Positions 1-5,297 of a DNA stretch of 7,475 bases are shown one piece after another. Positions within the stretch are counted from its first letter, which is position 1. Every line of letters starts with the position of its first letter. Made by a program: the position numbers and the translations under genes. The stretch is from a bacterium. GTDB taxonomy: Bacteria > UBP14 > UBA6098. The stretch lies in NCBI GenBank assembly GCA_030642425.1, contig DAOWNU010000092.1, positions 1 through 7,475 on the forward strand, in the 5' to 3' direction. Under the pieces are notes generated by a model, which saw only the letters and a list, made by a program, of their open reading frames with translations, was not told the origin of the DNA and did not search any database.

Positions 1-1241
1 ACGGAGGCCTGTCCTACCGGTAGGTCAGGCGTCCCTGCCTGACAGAAGGAAATTGTAATCGCGGAATTGAACGGGTTTGGGTAAGTGGAGAAATCGAGTT
101 TTTCGGGTAAAGGCGCAAATTCCTCGATACTCGAAGGCACATGGTTGCCAAGCGAATCGACACGCATAGCGAGAGGATGGTATCTCGTGGTCGAAACGAG
201 CTTGTAATTGCTCGAAAAGGCGAAATCGCCGTTCGCAAGTCGGCGCATATTGCCGGGTGTTTCGACCGAGCCGGGAGTAAAATAACGCAACGTCCATAAC
301 GTGTCGAGATTTAACCCGTCGAAATAAGCCAAACCAAGGTCCTCGTAAATGTCACATGCAACCATCAGGTTGCCGTTGGGTAGCTTTTCAATATCGTAAA
401 AGCTGGATTCCACACCAAAGTTGTAGGTCCGCTCCCATAAAATATTGAAAGCCGTATCGATCAGGCAGACCCAAGGAACATAAAGAAAGGCGCCCTCGGG
501 AAGCTTCTTGCCGAAAAGACAAATCGCGGAATCACCGGAGAAAATCGCGGTGTAAGGCACCGTGTTGTCGAGAGAGGGCCAGGCCACCCTTAGCGAATCG
601 CCAGAACTGGAAAGGTGGACGAACAGGGGACGTTCCACCCAGAGGCTGTCCCACCAAACGCAGAATATATAAAAAGTGTTATCCGGGGCAATAAGGACTT
701 CACTTGGCCCACAGAACACATCCCAATCGAATATTCTTGTCCACTCTGACTCACCTTCGACATCCAACCTGAGAAACCATATGCGAGTATCTGGATAGTC
801 GTACCCGCCGAGGAGATATCCGCCATCGGGGCAAAGCGTGAAGATGAAAGGATCGGTATCTTCTATAATTCGGTATCGCTGAAGACTGACAATATTACCG
901 TCAAGATCGGTTTTCAGTAATATCGTAGTGGCACTATCGACGAACGACTCACAACCCACTATTACAATATACATGCTGTCGTCGGTCAATTCGGAAAACC
1001 ATGGTTTAAATCCGTAATAATCTATCGTTTCTAAAGAGTCTCCGCCAGCCGTGGTCCAGAGGATTCCTGCGGTCTGGGTTGTATAAAACGATAAATCGAC
1101 AATCCAAGCCAGGCGCGTATCCGGGAGTTCGATGAAATCTTTGAAAACATCGTTTATTTCCGATAGATTATACGACCTATACCAACCCAAAGTATAGGTC
1201 GCGCACAATATAAGAAGAATTATAATTATAACAGGTTTCAT
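1..1241 (-). CDS. Secreted protein with propeller-like repeats and C-terminal YPNPFN sorting-type domain, cut at the left edge
   Basis: The frame is open from ATG at 1241 to the window edge: 413 complete codons, with the C-terminus missing. The N-terminus is a signal peptide: MKP, then an Ile/Leu-rich core to about residue 14, with probable cleavage near residues 16-20. No lipobox fits its cysteine. The middle (about 25-375) has loosely repeated units, such as DGGYLLGG followed by WFLRLDVEGESEW, and LPNGNLMVACD. These resemble beta-propeller blades of extracellular proteins. At residue 387 comes YPNPFNSAITISF, the start of the type A sorting or FlgD-Ig-like domain that ends many exported proteins of the FCB group. 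Residues 400-413 (QAGTPDLPVGQAS) are encoded by a palindromic DNA repeat inside that domain. The protein is probably exported across the inner membrane, then secreted or surface-held. Substrate and role are unknown. The sppA terminator at 1485-1521 separates it from sppA. No strong ribosome site precedes the ATG, because repeat sequence occupies that position. Confidence 0.85.
   Translation of the reverse strand, partial: MKPVIIIILLILCATYTLGWYRSYNLSEINDVFKDFIELPDTRLAWIVDLSFYTTQTAGILWTTAGGDSLETIDYYGFKPWFSELTDDSMYIVIVGCESFVDSATTILLKTDLDGNIVSLQRYRIIEDTDPFIFTLCPDGGYLLGGYDYPDTRIWFLRLDVEGESEWTRIFDWDVFCGPSEVLIAPDNTFYIFCVWWDSLWVERPLFVHLSSSGDSLRVAWPSLDNTVPYTAIFSGDSAICLFGKKLPEGAFLYVPWVCLIDTAFNILWERTYNFGVESSFYDIEKLPNGNLMVACDIYEDLGLAYFDGLNLDTLWTLRYFTPGSVETPGNMRRLANGDFAFSSNYKLVSTTRYHPLAMRVDSLGNHVPSSIEEFAPLPEKLDFSTYPNPFNSAITISFCQAGTPDLPVGQAS
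8..43. repeat. Composite palindromic repeat inside the coding sequence
   Basis: Two interlocking inverted repeats are visible. Bases 8-29 form a near-perfect 22-base palindrome centred on ACCGGT, with a single T/T mismatch pair. Bases 24-30 (GTCAGGC) pair perfectly with 37-43 (GCCTGAC) across a six-base loop. The block lies in frame in the minus-strand secreted protein and reads QAGTPDLPVGQ. From memory, peptides of the form QAGxPDLPVGQ recur in unrelated proteins of metagenome-derived genomes, as a mobile palindromic repeat would produce. Membership of that family is recollection; the palindromes themselves are certain. Confidence 0.75.
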
Positions 1242-1250
1242 TGAGATTTC

Positions 1251-1300
1251 TCGTTCCCCCGCTCCCGCGTGGGGCGCGTCTTCCCCGACGCTCCGCGTCG
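1251..1300. repeat. Two-hairpin interspersed repeat next to the secreted-protein start
   Basis: The first hairpin pairs 1256-1262 (CCCCCGC) with 1267-1273 (GCGTGGG), six of seven pairs with a four-base loop. The second pairs 1286-1291 (CGACGC) perfectly with 1295-1300 (GCGTCG) with a three-base loop. The order TCGTTCCC, hairpin, CCCGACGCTCCGCGTCG resembles a widespread REP-like bacterial repeat I know from memory. The repeat may extend beyond 1300. It ends nine bases before the ATG at 1241, so on the minus strand GGGGGAACGAG sits where a ribosome site would be expected. Confidence 0.65.
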
Positions 1301-1432
1301 ATAAGCCGTCATGTTACGAGGAGGGACACTCACTCCGTAATTTCCGGCTATTTTGATCATATTTCGCTCCAGCTCAATCATACCGAAAAATAACAAAAGA
1401 TAAGAAATATCCAAGCATTTTCTAAAAAAATA

Positions 1433-1479
1433 TTCTCCCCCTTTGCAGAGGAGGAGATGCCCGAAGGACAGAGGGGTCT
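1433..1479. repeat. Palindromic interspersed repeat of the CTCCCCCT/AGGAGGAG type
   Basis: Bases 1434-1442 (TCTCCCCCT) pair with 1449-1457 (AGGAGGAGA), eight of nine pairs around a six-base loop. Next come CCCGAAGG (1460-1467) and ACAGAGGGG (1468-1476). This order (CCCCCTTTGCAGAGG, then CCCGAAGG, then CAGAGGGG) looks like a degenerate copy of a short repeat scattered between genes in many bacterial genomes. The family assignment is from memory. It lies beyond the sppA terminator, with no coding potential that I accept. Confidence 0.5.
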
Positions 1480-1484
1480 AACAT

Positions 1485-1521
1485 AAAAAAGGGCGGCCAA
1501 TCGCTCGCACGCTGGCCGCCC
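1485..1521 (-). terminator. Rho-independent terminator of sppA
   Basis: On the minus strand a nine-base GC-rich arm (GGGCGGCCA, complement of 1521-1513) pairs perfectly with bases 1499-1491 across a 13-base loop. It is followed directly by six T residues (complement of 1490-1485). This lies 38 bases past the sppA stop codon and is oriented to end the sppA transcript. It makes sppA and the downstream secreted-protein gene separate transcription units. Confidence 0.85.
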
Positions 1522-1537
1522 CGAAAAATACGAAAGC

Positions 1538-1558
1538 GGGAGGGTCTCAGACCCTCCC
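1538..1558 (-). repeat. Perfect hairpin touching the sppA stop codon
   Basis: Bases 1538-1546 (GGGAGGGTC) pair perfectly with 1550-1558 (GACCCTCCC) across the loop TCA. The hairpin begins at the base after the sppA TAG (1561-1559). On the minus strand it is followed by GCTTTCG rather than a clean T-run, so it is not a canonical terminator by itself. It may protect the 3' end of the sppA message, act with the terminator 17 bases further on, or be another short palindromic repeat. Confidence 0.7.
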
Positions 1559-3292
1559 CTACTCGATAATGTTCACGCGGAAAGGCATTATTGCCAGTGG
1601 CTCTCCCGGTCGATACATCGTCTCTATCTCTACTGCGGGGGCTATTATTTCTCTGATCGGCTCCGGAATTATCGATATAAATCCCGGCGCGGAAAGCTCA
1701 AAAGCGAACTCGAGAAAGCCTTTTTCCGCCGGATAGAACGTTATTCCAACCTCCTCCGGATCGACATCGGCCATTTTCGCCGCGACATCGATAGCCTCCG
1801 AAAGACCGGCGAGGCGGTCGATAAGGCCGTTATCGCGGGCGTCGGTGCCGTGCCAGATACGGCCCTGCGCGAGTTTTTCCAGCGAATCGCGCTCGAGGCC
1901 CCGGCCCACGGCGGCCTTGCCCGTGAAATCCTCGTAAATTCTCTCTATCGAGCGGCGGAACGCGGCGTAAGCGTCGTCGTCCATGCCCTTATACGAAGCG
2001 AAAGCGTCGGCGAGCGCGCCACGATACAGGCTGTCGATACTTATGCCGATCTTACTATAAAGTTCGCCGAAATGCGGCTTGAGAAATATCACGCCAATCG
2101 AACCGGTGATCGTGTTCGGGTCGCAGAATATAGAGTCCGCCGCCATGCTGATATAGTATCCGCCGCTGGCCGCGATCCCACCCATGCTCACGACTACGGG
2201 CTTCTCCTTTTTCGCCTCGACCATCGATTTCCAGATAATATCGCTGGCGAGCGCGCTTCCGCCGGGAGAATCGACCCGAAGCACTATCGCCTCGATATCC
2301 TCGTCCTCGACAGCGTCGTCGATAGCCTTGCTCAATGTCGCGCTCCCGATAGATTCATTGCCGCCGAATGGGTTTTTCTGCTCCGATTCGCCCGAATGGA
2401 TCGAGCCAAGCCCGTAGATAACCGCGATCTTCTTTTTTCCGTCGAGGGCGTCCCTGCTCGAGGCGTAAGTCGCCGGGCCTATCAGCCTGTCGTCGTCATC
2501 CTCGACCATGTTCATTACCCGCTCTTTAAAATCTTGCGGGTATTCCAGACCGTCCACCAGTCCCCTGTCGAGCGCTTCCTGCGCGGAAAAAAGCCCGTAA
2601 TCGACAATCTCCCTGACCTCATCCTCTGTCAGCCCGCGCCGCGCGGCGATATTGGATATCCAACCGTCGAACAGACCGTCGAGCAAGAGATCGAGCGTTT
2701 TCCGGAATTGTTCCGAGAATTTTTTGCCGGTTAATTGTTCCGCGGCGCCCTTAAAATCGCCCAATTGGATAACGTCCCAACCGATCCCGAGCTTTTCCGA
2801 AGTGCCGCCGAAAAACATTGGCGCGATCCCCATCCCGAGGAAATAGAGGTCTCCGGTGGGTGTTAGGAAAATAGAATCGGCCATCGAGGCGATCAGATAT
2901 CCGCTCATGCCGGCGCTCTCGAGGTAGGCATAGACCGGTTTGCCGGACTCTTTGAATTTTGCGATAGCCCCGGCGAGTTCGTCGAGCTGGGCGAAATGCA
3001 AGGTCATGCCGCGTGTTTTCAAGGTCATCGCGGTTATATCGTCGTCGTCCGCCGCCGCCTCGATTCCCTTGATCAACTGCAGAAAATTGCTTTTCCGCTT
3101 GAATTTGAAGCCCTTGAAATCGTAACCGCCCCGTTCGGGATAAGCATTGGACAGATCGACGGTCATCACCGAGCCTTTGTGAACCTTGTGCGAAGAACCC
3201 GATCTAAAACTCGCCTGAAAGTGCATCAACAATGCGACCATGATGAAGATCACCACGAGCACAATTGCCAAAATGATAAGAACTTTTTTCAT
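1559..3292 (-). CDS. sppA: Signal peptide peptidase SppA, long two-domain form (family S49)
   Basis: This is a membrane-anchored serine protease that cleaves leftover signal peptides within the inner membrane. The 577-residue product starts with MKK and one membrane helix (about 4-24), then has two tandem S49 domains. The Ser-Lys dyad typical of the long E. coli-type enzyme is visible. Lys181 sits in QLGDFKGAAE in the N-terminal domain, and Ser376 in MGGIAASGGYY in the C-terminal domain. Their spacing of 195 is close to the E. coli pair (Lys209, Ser409). Other family blocks are DSPGGSALASD (341-351) and the TGSIGVI stretch (396-402). An upstream in-frame ATG would add 61 residues, but that stretch runs through the promoter and lacks a sensible signal sequence. 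ATG at 3292 has AGGAGG four bases upstream, so I chose it. Two runs of four aspartates (82-85, 265-268) are unusual but do not touch the active site. Confidence 0.95.
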   Translation of the reverse strand: MKKVLIILAIVLVVIFIMVALLMHFQASFRSGSSHKVHKGSVMTVDLSNAYPERGGYDFKGFKFKRKSNFLQLIKGIEAAADDDDITAMTLKTRGMTLHFAQLDELAGAIAKFKESGKPVYAYLESAGMSGYLIASMADSIFLTPTGDLYFLGMGIAPMFFGGTSEKLGIGWDVIQLGDFKGAAEQLTGKKFSEQFRKTLDLLLDGLFDGWISNIAARRGLTEDEVREIVDYGLFSAQEALDRGLVDGLEYPQDFKERVMNMVEDDDDRLIGPATYASSRDALDGKKKIAVIYGLGSIHSGESEQKNPFGGNESIGSATLSKAIDDAVEDEDIEAIVLRVDSPGGSALASDIIWKSMVEAKKEKPVVVSMGGIAASGGYYISMAADSIFCDPNTITGSIGVIFLKPHFGELYSKIGISIDSLYRGALADAFASYKGMDDDAYAAFRRSIERIYEDFTGKAAVGRGLERDSLEKLAQGRIWHGTDARDNGLIDRLAGLSEAIDVAAKMADVDPEEVGITFYPAEKGFLEFAFELSAPGFISIIPEPIREIIAPAVEIETMYRPGEPLAIMPFRVNIIE

Positions 3293-3296
3293 TATT

Positions 3297-3302
3297 CCTC
3301 CT
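3297..3302 (-). promoter_or_regulatory. Ribosome binding site deciding the sppA start
   Basis: CCTCCT on the plus strand gives a full AGGAGG on the minus strand, four bases before ATG at 3292. It selects this start over the in-frame upstream ATG at 3475, which would place coding sequence across the sppA promoter. Confidence 0.85.
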
Positions 3303-3357
3303 GAATGAAATTGCCCTTCGATGTGTATGACGCATGGAGTATCGTCATCTCGGAAGG

Positions 3358-3385
3358 AGGATAAGCATTGAATACATAATGTCAA
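3358..3385 (-). promoter_or_regulatory. Housekeeping-sigma-type promoter of sppA
   Basis: On the minus strand, TTGACA (3385-3380, perfect -35) is followed by a 16-base spacer and TATCCT (3363-3358, four of six matches to the -10 consensus). Transcription should start near 3351, giving a leader of about 60 bases before the sppA ATG. A TTGACA-type -35 box fits a sigma-70-like consensus better than the Bacteroidota TAnnTTTG type. Confidence 0.7.
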
Positions 3386-3468
3386 GTAGTTTTTACATTT
3401 AGTTCGACATTTTTTGCTAATATTTTTCGAACGAGTTGCTGATACTTCCAACACTTCTAATAAATCAC

Positions 3469-3497
3469 TTGTCATAAGCGTTTTTTGCCATTATAAT
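3469..3497 (+). promoter_or_regulatory. Strong sigma-70-type promoter of the two-gene cassette
   Basis: TTGTCA (3469-3474, five of six matches) and TATAAT (3492-3497, perfect) are separated by an ideal 17-base spacer. Transcription should start near 3504, leaving a leader of about 115 bases before the ATG at 3619. It diverges from the sppA promoter, with about 83 bases between the two -35 boxes, so the cassette appears to carry its own promoter. Confidence 0.75.
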
Positions 3498-3536
3498 GTG
3501 TTTCGATTGCTGTTTTGTGGATTAATATCGCCCGAT

Positions 3537-3585
3537 CGTCTTTAGACGCTTACAAGAGCAGCCCTTTTAAAGGCTTTGGGAAAGC
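3537..3585 (+). other. Small hairpins in the cassette leader
   Basis: Within the leader, CGTC (3537-3540) pairs with GACG (3545-3548) around TTTA, and GCTTT (3573-3577) pairs with AAAGC (3581-3585) around GGG. Between them lies the palindromic CCTTTTAAAGG. The hairpins are short and may be chance. No long T-run follows them, so they are not terminators, and I recognise no riboswitch. Confidence 0.3.
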
Positions 3586-3618
3586 GTTACTATCGGTAAA
3601 AGAGAATAGAAATTATCT

Positions 3619-3951
3619 ATGAAATTAAAACAGGGCAAAATATATATATTGATGGTGTCTAACACACCCGATAGAAAACAAAGATGCCACGGTTTCGGTT
3701 TTATGGGTCGAGTAAGTCCAGACGAATTAAATATATGCGATATAGACAGATGGCATATGTATAATACAAACAAACAAGAAGATTGTGGGGATTCATATAA
3801 ATTTTATCAGGGGACTGGCCCGATGGTTGAGCTTTTTGAGGTTACTATTGAGAACTTCAAGAAACTCGGTTTCGAGCTGCCGGATAATTTAGATTCGGAT
3901 GAAAAGCTTATGGGCTACGCCAGAGAACGTTTTGGACATACTTATAAATGA
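3619..3951 (+). CDS. Unrecognised 110-residue protein, first gene of the cassette
   Basis: I do not recognise this protein. It begins with a beta-like stretch (KLKQGKIYILMVS), then a polar segment with Cys23-His24, Cys40, His46 and Cys56. It ends with VELFEVTIENFKKLGFELP and a charged helix (DSDEKLMGYARERFG). There is no signal peptide or membrane helix, so it is probably cytoplasmic. The scattered Cys and His do not form an obvious zinc finger. Support for its being real: it starts downstream of a near-ideal promoter, and its TGA overlaps the next ATG by four bases (ATGA), typical of coupled translation. The ribosome site is weak (AAAGAGAA region), so expression may be low. Sampled lines are only about 25-43% G+C, well below flanking genes. 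Possible roles include a partner, regulator or immunity protein of the downstream nuclease candidate, which is inference from position only. Confidence 0.75.
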   Translation: MKLKQGKIYILMVSNTPDRKQRCHGFGFMGRVSPDELNICDIDRWHMYNTNKQEDCGDSYKFYQGTGPMVELFEVTIENFKKLGFELPDNLDSDEKLMGYARERFGHTYK

Positions 3952-5138
3952 GAAAATACAATCCATATAAGAACATCTTTTATTACTATCGAGGCCCATC
4001 CAATAAAAAGTCGGGTGAGTTCGATACGCAAATCGAAGATAATACTACTAAAGCACTAATAAATACTCTCGAAAACTGCTCAAGATATGTCGTGTCGGCG
4101 TTTATGAGTGATCTTGGAATTGAAATGGCCGGTTCAGAAAAAGTTTTCTTTGATCTTCAAGTGGCCGAAGAACAGAGCAGGCCCGATGCACTAATCCAGA
4201 CAGGAGATTTTTCGATATTCGTCGAAAGTAAAATAAACGCGAAATTAGATAAATCTCAGATTGGAAACCATCTGAAAACGCAATCGTTAAATTACCTGAT
4301 ATGTATAACGCCGCGAGAAACGGATGTCGAAATAATCAAAGCTATTGGCGACGAAAGATTGCAATTTGTTACGTGGAGGCAAATATATTTATTCTTCAAA
4401 ACGCGATTACGCCGATTAAAAAATCCAAAAGATAAGTTTGTTGTCGAGCAATTCATGGAATATCTGGAGGCGATAAATATGACTCCGTTCACGGGATGGC
4501 AAAAGAGGGATTTCGAGGCCTTTTTGAATATCGAAGACGACCCGAAAAAGGAATTGCGCCTGAGGGTAAAGAAAAAACTGAATCGATATATCACCGATTT
4601 GCGTCAACAGCTCCAAAACGATGGTGCATATACGCATCTCGAAGCGGATATCGGGAATATCCATCAGAAGGATAAACATACGTGGGGTGTTCTTTGTGCC
4701 CATCCGAAAAACCGAAAAATCGATAAGCCTCATTTTACTTTTGAACTCCATCCTCACGAATTCCGCATTGAGGTTAATATCGAGGGAATAAGACCTGCGA
4801 AACGAATGAAAAGGCTTATTGAATCTGATAGAGATAAATTCCTTTCTATTTTAAAAAAACTGAAAGGTTTCAATCTGTATATTACTAAAAGATTTCAGAT
4901 ACGGGTTCGGAAATGGGATGATACAATAAAATTTCGGTTATCGCTTGGGAAAGATATTTCATCTGAAGATGTGGAATATATATTGCATAAATTGGGGCAA
5001 TACGATTATTTTCGCATTATTTGCGGCAAAACCTTTAAGACGGACGATCCTTTGTTAGGCGATGATTCGTTTTTACAAAAAAGCGTCGGCTATATGAAAC
5101 AACTCCACGATTTCTACCTTTTTAGCGGCGGTAAGTAA
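3948..5138 (+). CDS. PD-(D/E)XK-type nuclease candidate with unrecognised C-terminal half
   Basis: The 396-residue product has no signal peptide or membrane helix. Residues 27-42 (TQIEDNTTKALINTLE) look like the leading helix of the PD-(D/E)XK fold, with Glu30. Next comes RPDALIQTGDFSIFVESK (78-95): Asp80, then Glu93-Ser-Lys95 on the next strand, the core metal-binding pattern. Q104 in DKSQIGNHL fits the helix that follows in many members. A second strand-helix unit follows (LNYLICITP, 114-122; LQFVTWRQIYLFF, 138-150). Residues 180-396 are basic and match nothing I know, though HFTFELHPHEFRIEVNIEG (262-280) suggests a beta-rich domain, perhaps for target binding. PDDEXK_4-like proteins (PF14281) of defence loci are the nearest family I can suggest, unconfirmed. 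It overlaps the upstream gene by ATGA and is AT-rich (about 30% G+C in sampled lines), which suggests transfer. Confidence in the gene is high; in nuclease fold, moderate to good. Confidence 0.8.
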   Translation: MRKYNPYKNIFYYYRGPSNKKSGEFDTQIEDNTTKALINTLENCSRYVVSAFMSDLGIEMAGSEKVFFDLQVAEEQSRPDALIQTGDFSIFVESKINAKLDKSQIGNHLKTQSLNYLICITPRETDVEIIKAIGDERLQFVTWRQIYLFFKTRLRRLKNPKDKFVVEQFMEYLEAINMTPFTGWQKRDFEAFLNIEDDPKKELRLRVKKKLNRYITDLRQQLQNDGAYTHLEADIGNIHQKDKHTWGVLCAHPKNRKIDKPHFTFELHPHEFRIEVNIEGIRPAKRMKRLIESDRDKFLSILKKLKGFNLYITKRFQIRVRKWDDTIKFRLSLGKDISSEDVEYILHKLGQYDYFRIICGKTFKTDDPLLGDDSFLQKSVGYMKQLHDFYLFSGGK

Positions 5139-5297
5139 TAATTGCATCAGACATTCATTGGGATTTCACGAATCGACCGCGATATGTAGGGCGTTGACTG
5201 TTGAATTTATATCGGCGGCAGCGGCACGATTATTGCGGCAAGCCCGAACATCGCGGTTTCGGATATTTAACTTATTTGTAAATTACAGGGAAGGAAA

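Larger units (their letters stand above)
1242..1558. other. Structured intergenic region between sppA and the secreted-protein gene
   Basis: This 317-base stretch has no gene I accept. Reading the minus strand from sppA it holds, in order: a hairpin touching the sppA stop (1538-1558), a terminator (1485-1521), a palindromic repeat (1433-1479), an AT-rich stretch (about 1383-1432) and a two-hairpin repeat (1251-1300). The promoter of the secreted-protein gene should lie in or near the AT-rich stretch. The best minus-strand -10 is TATGAT at 1382-1377, but the matching -35 position is poor, so I do not call it separately. A 47-codon minus-strand frame (1381-1238) runs through the repeat and is judged under findings. 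Confidence 0.7.

Noticed and set aside
25..297. Short minus-strand open frames at the left edge (25-297 and 14-238)
   Set aside because: Both lie in the wrong frames within the secreted-protein gene, whose frame stays open for 413 codons and ends in a recognisable YPNPFN segment.
1251..1479. Possible CRISPR array from the closely spaced palindromes
   Set aside because: The palindromes differ in sequence from one another and are not regularly spaced, with no repeated unit and spacer pattern.
1850..2734. Plus-strand open frame of 294 codons
   Set aside because: It lies wholly antisense to sppA, whose family motifs and active-site residues are certain. The translation is Arg/His-rich without recognisable motifs, as expected of a shadow frame in GC-richer sequence.
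3354..3370. AAGGAGG on the plus strand upstream of sppA, like a ribosome site
   Set aside because: The nearest downstream starts give only a few codons before a stop. The sequence is better explained as the complement of the sppA -10 region.
3293..3475. 61-residue N-terminal extension of SppA from an upstream in-frame ATG
   Set aside because: The extension runs across the sppA promoter and ribosome site and would bury the membrane anchor inside the protein. The ATG at 3292 with AGGAGG gives the expected N-terminus.
4292..4757. Minus-strand open frames of 100 and 113 codons inside the nuclease candidate
   Set aside because: They have no motif, ribosome site or promoter. The plus-strand frame is continuous with good domain structure and is coupled to the upstream gene.
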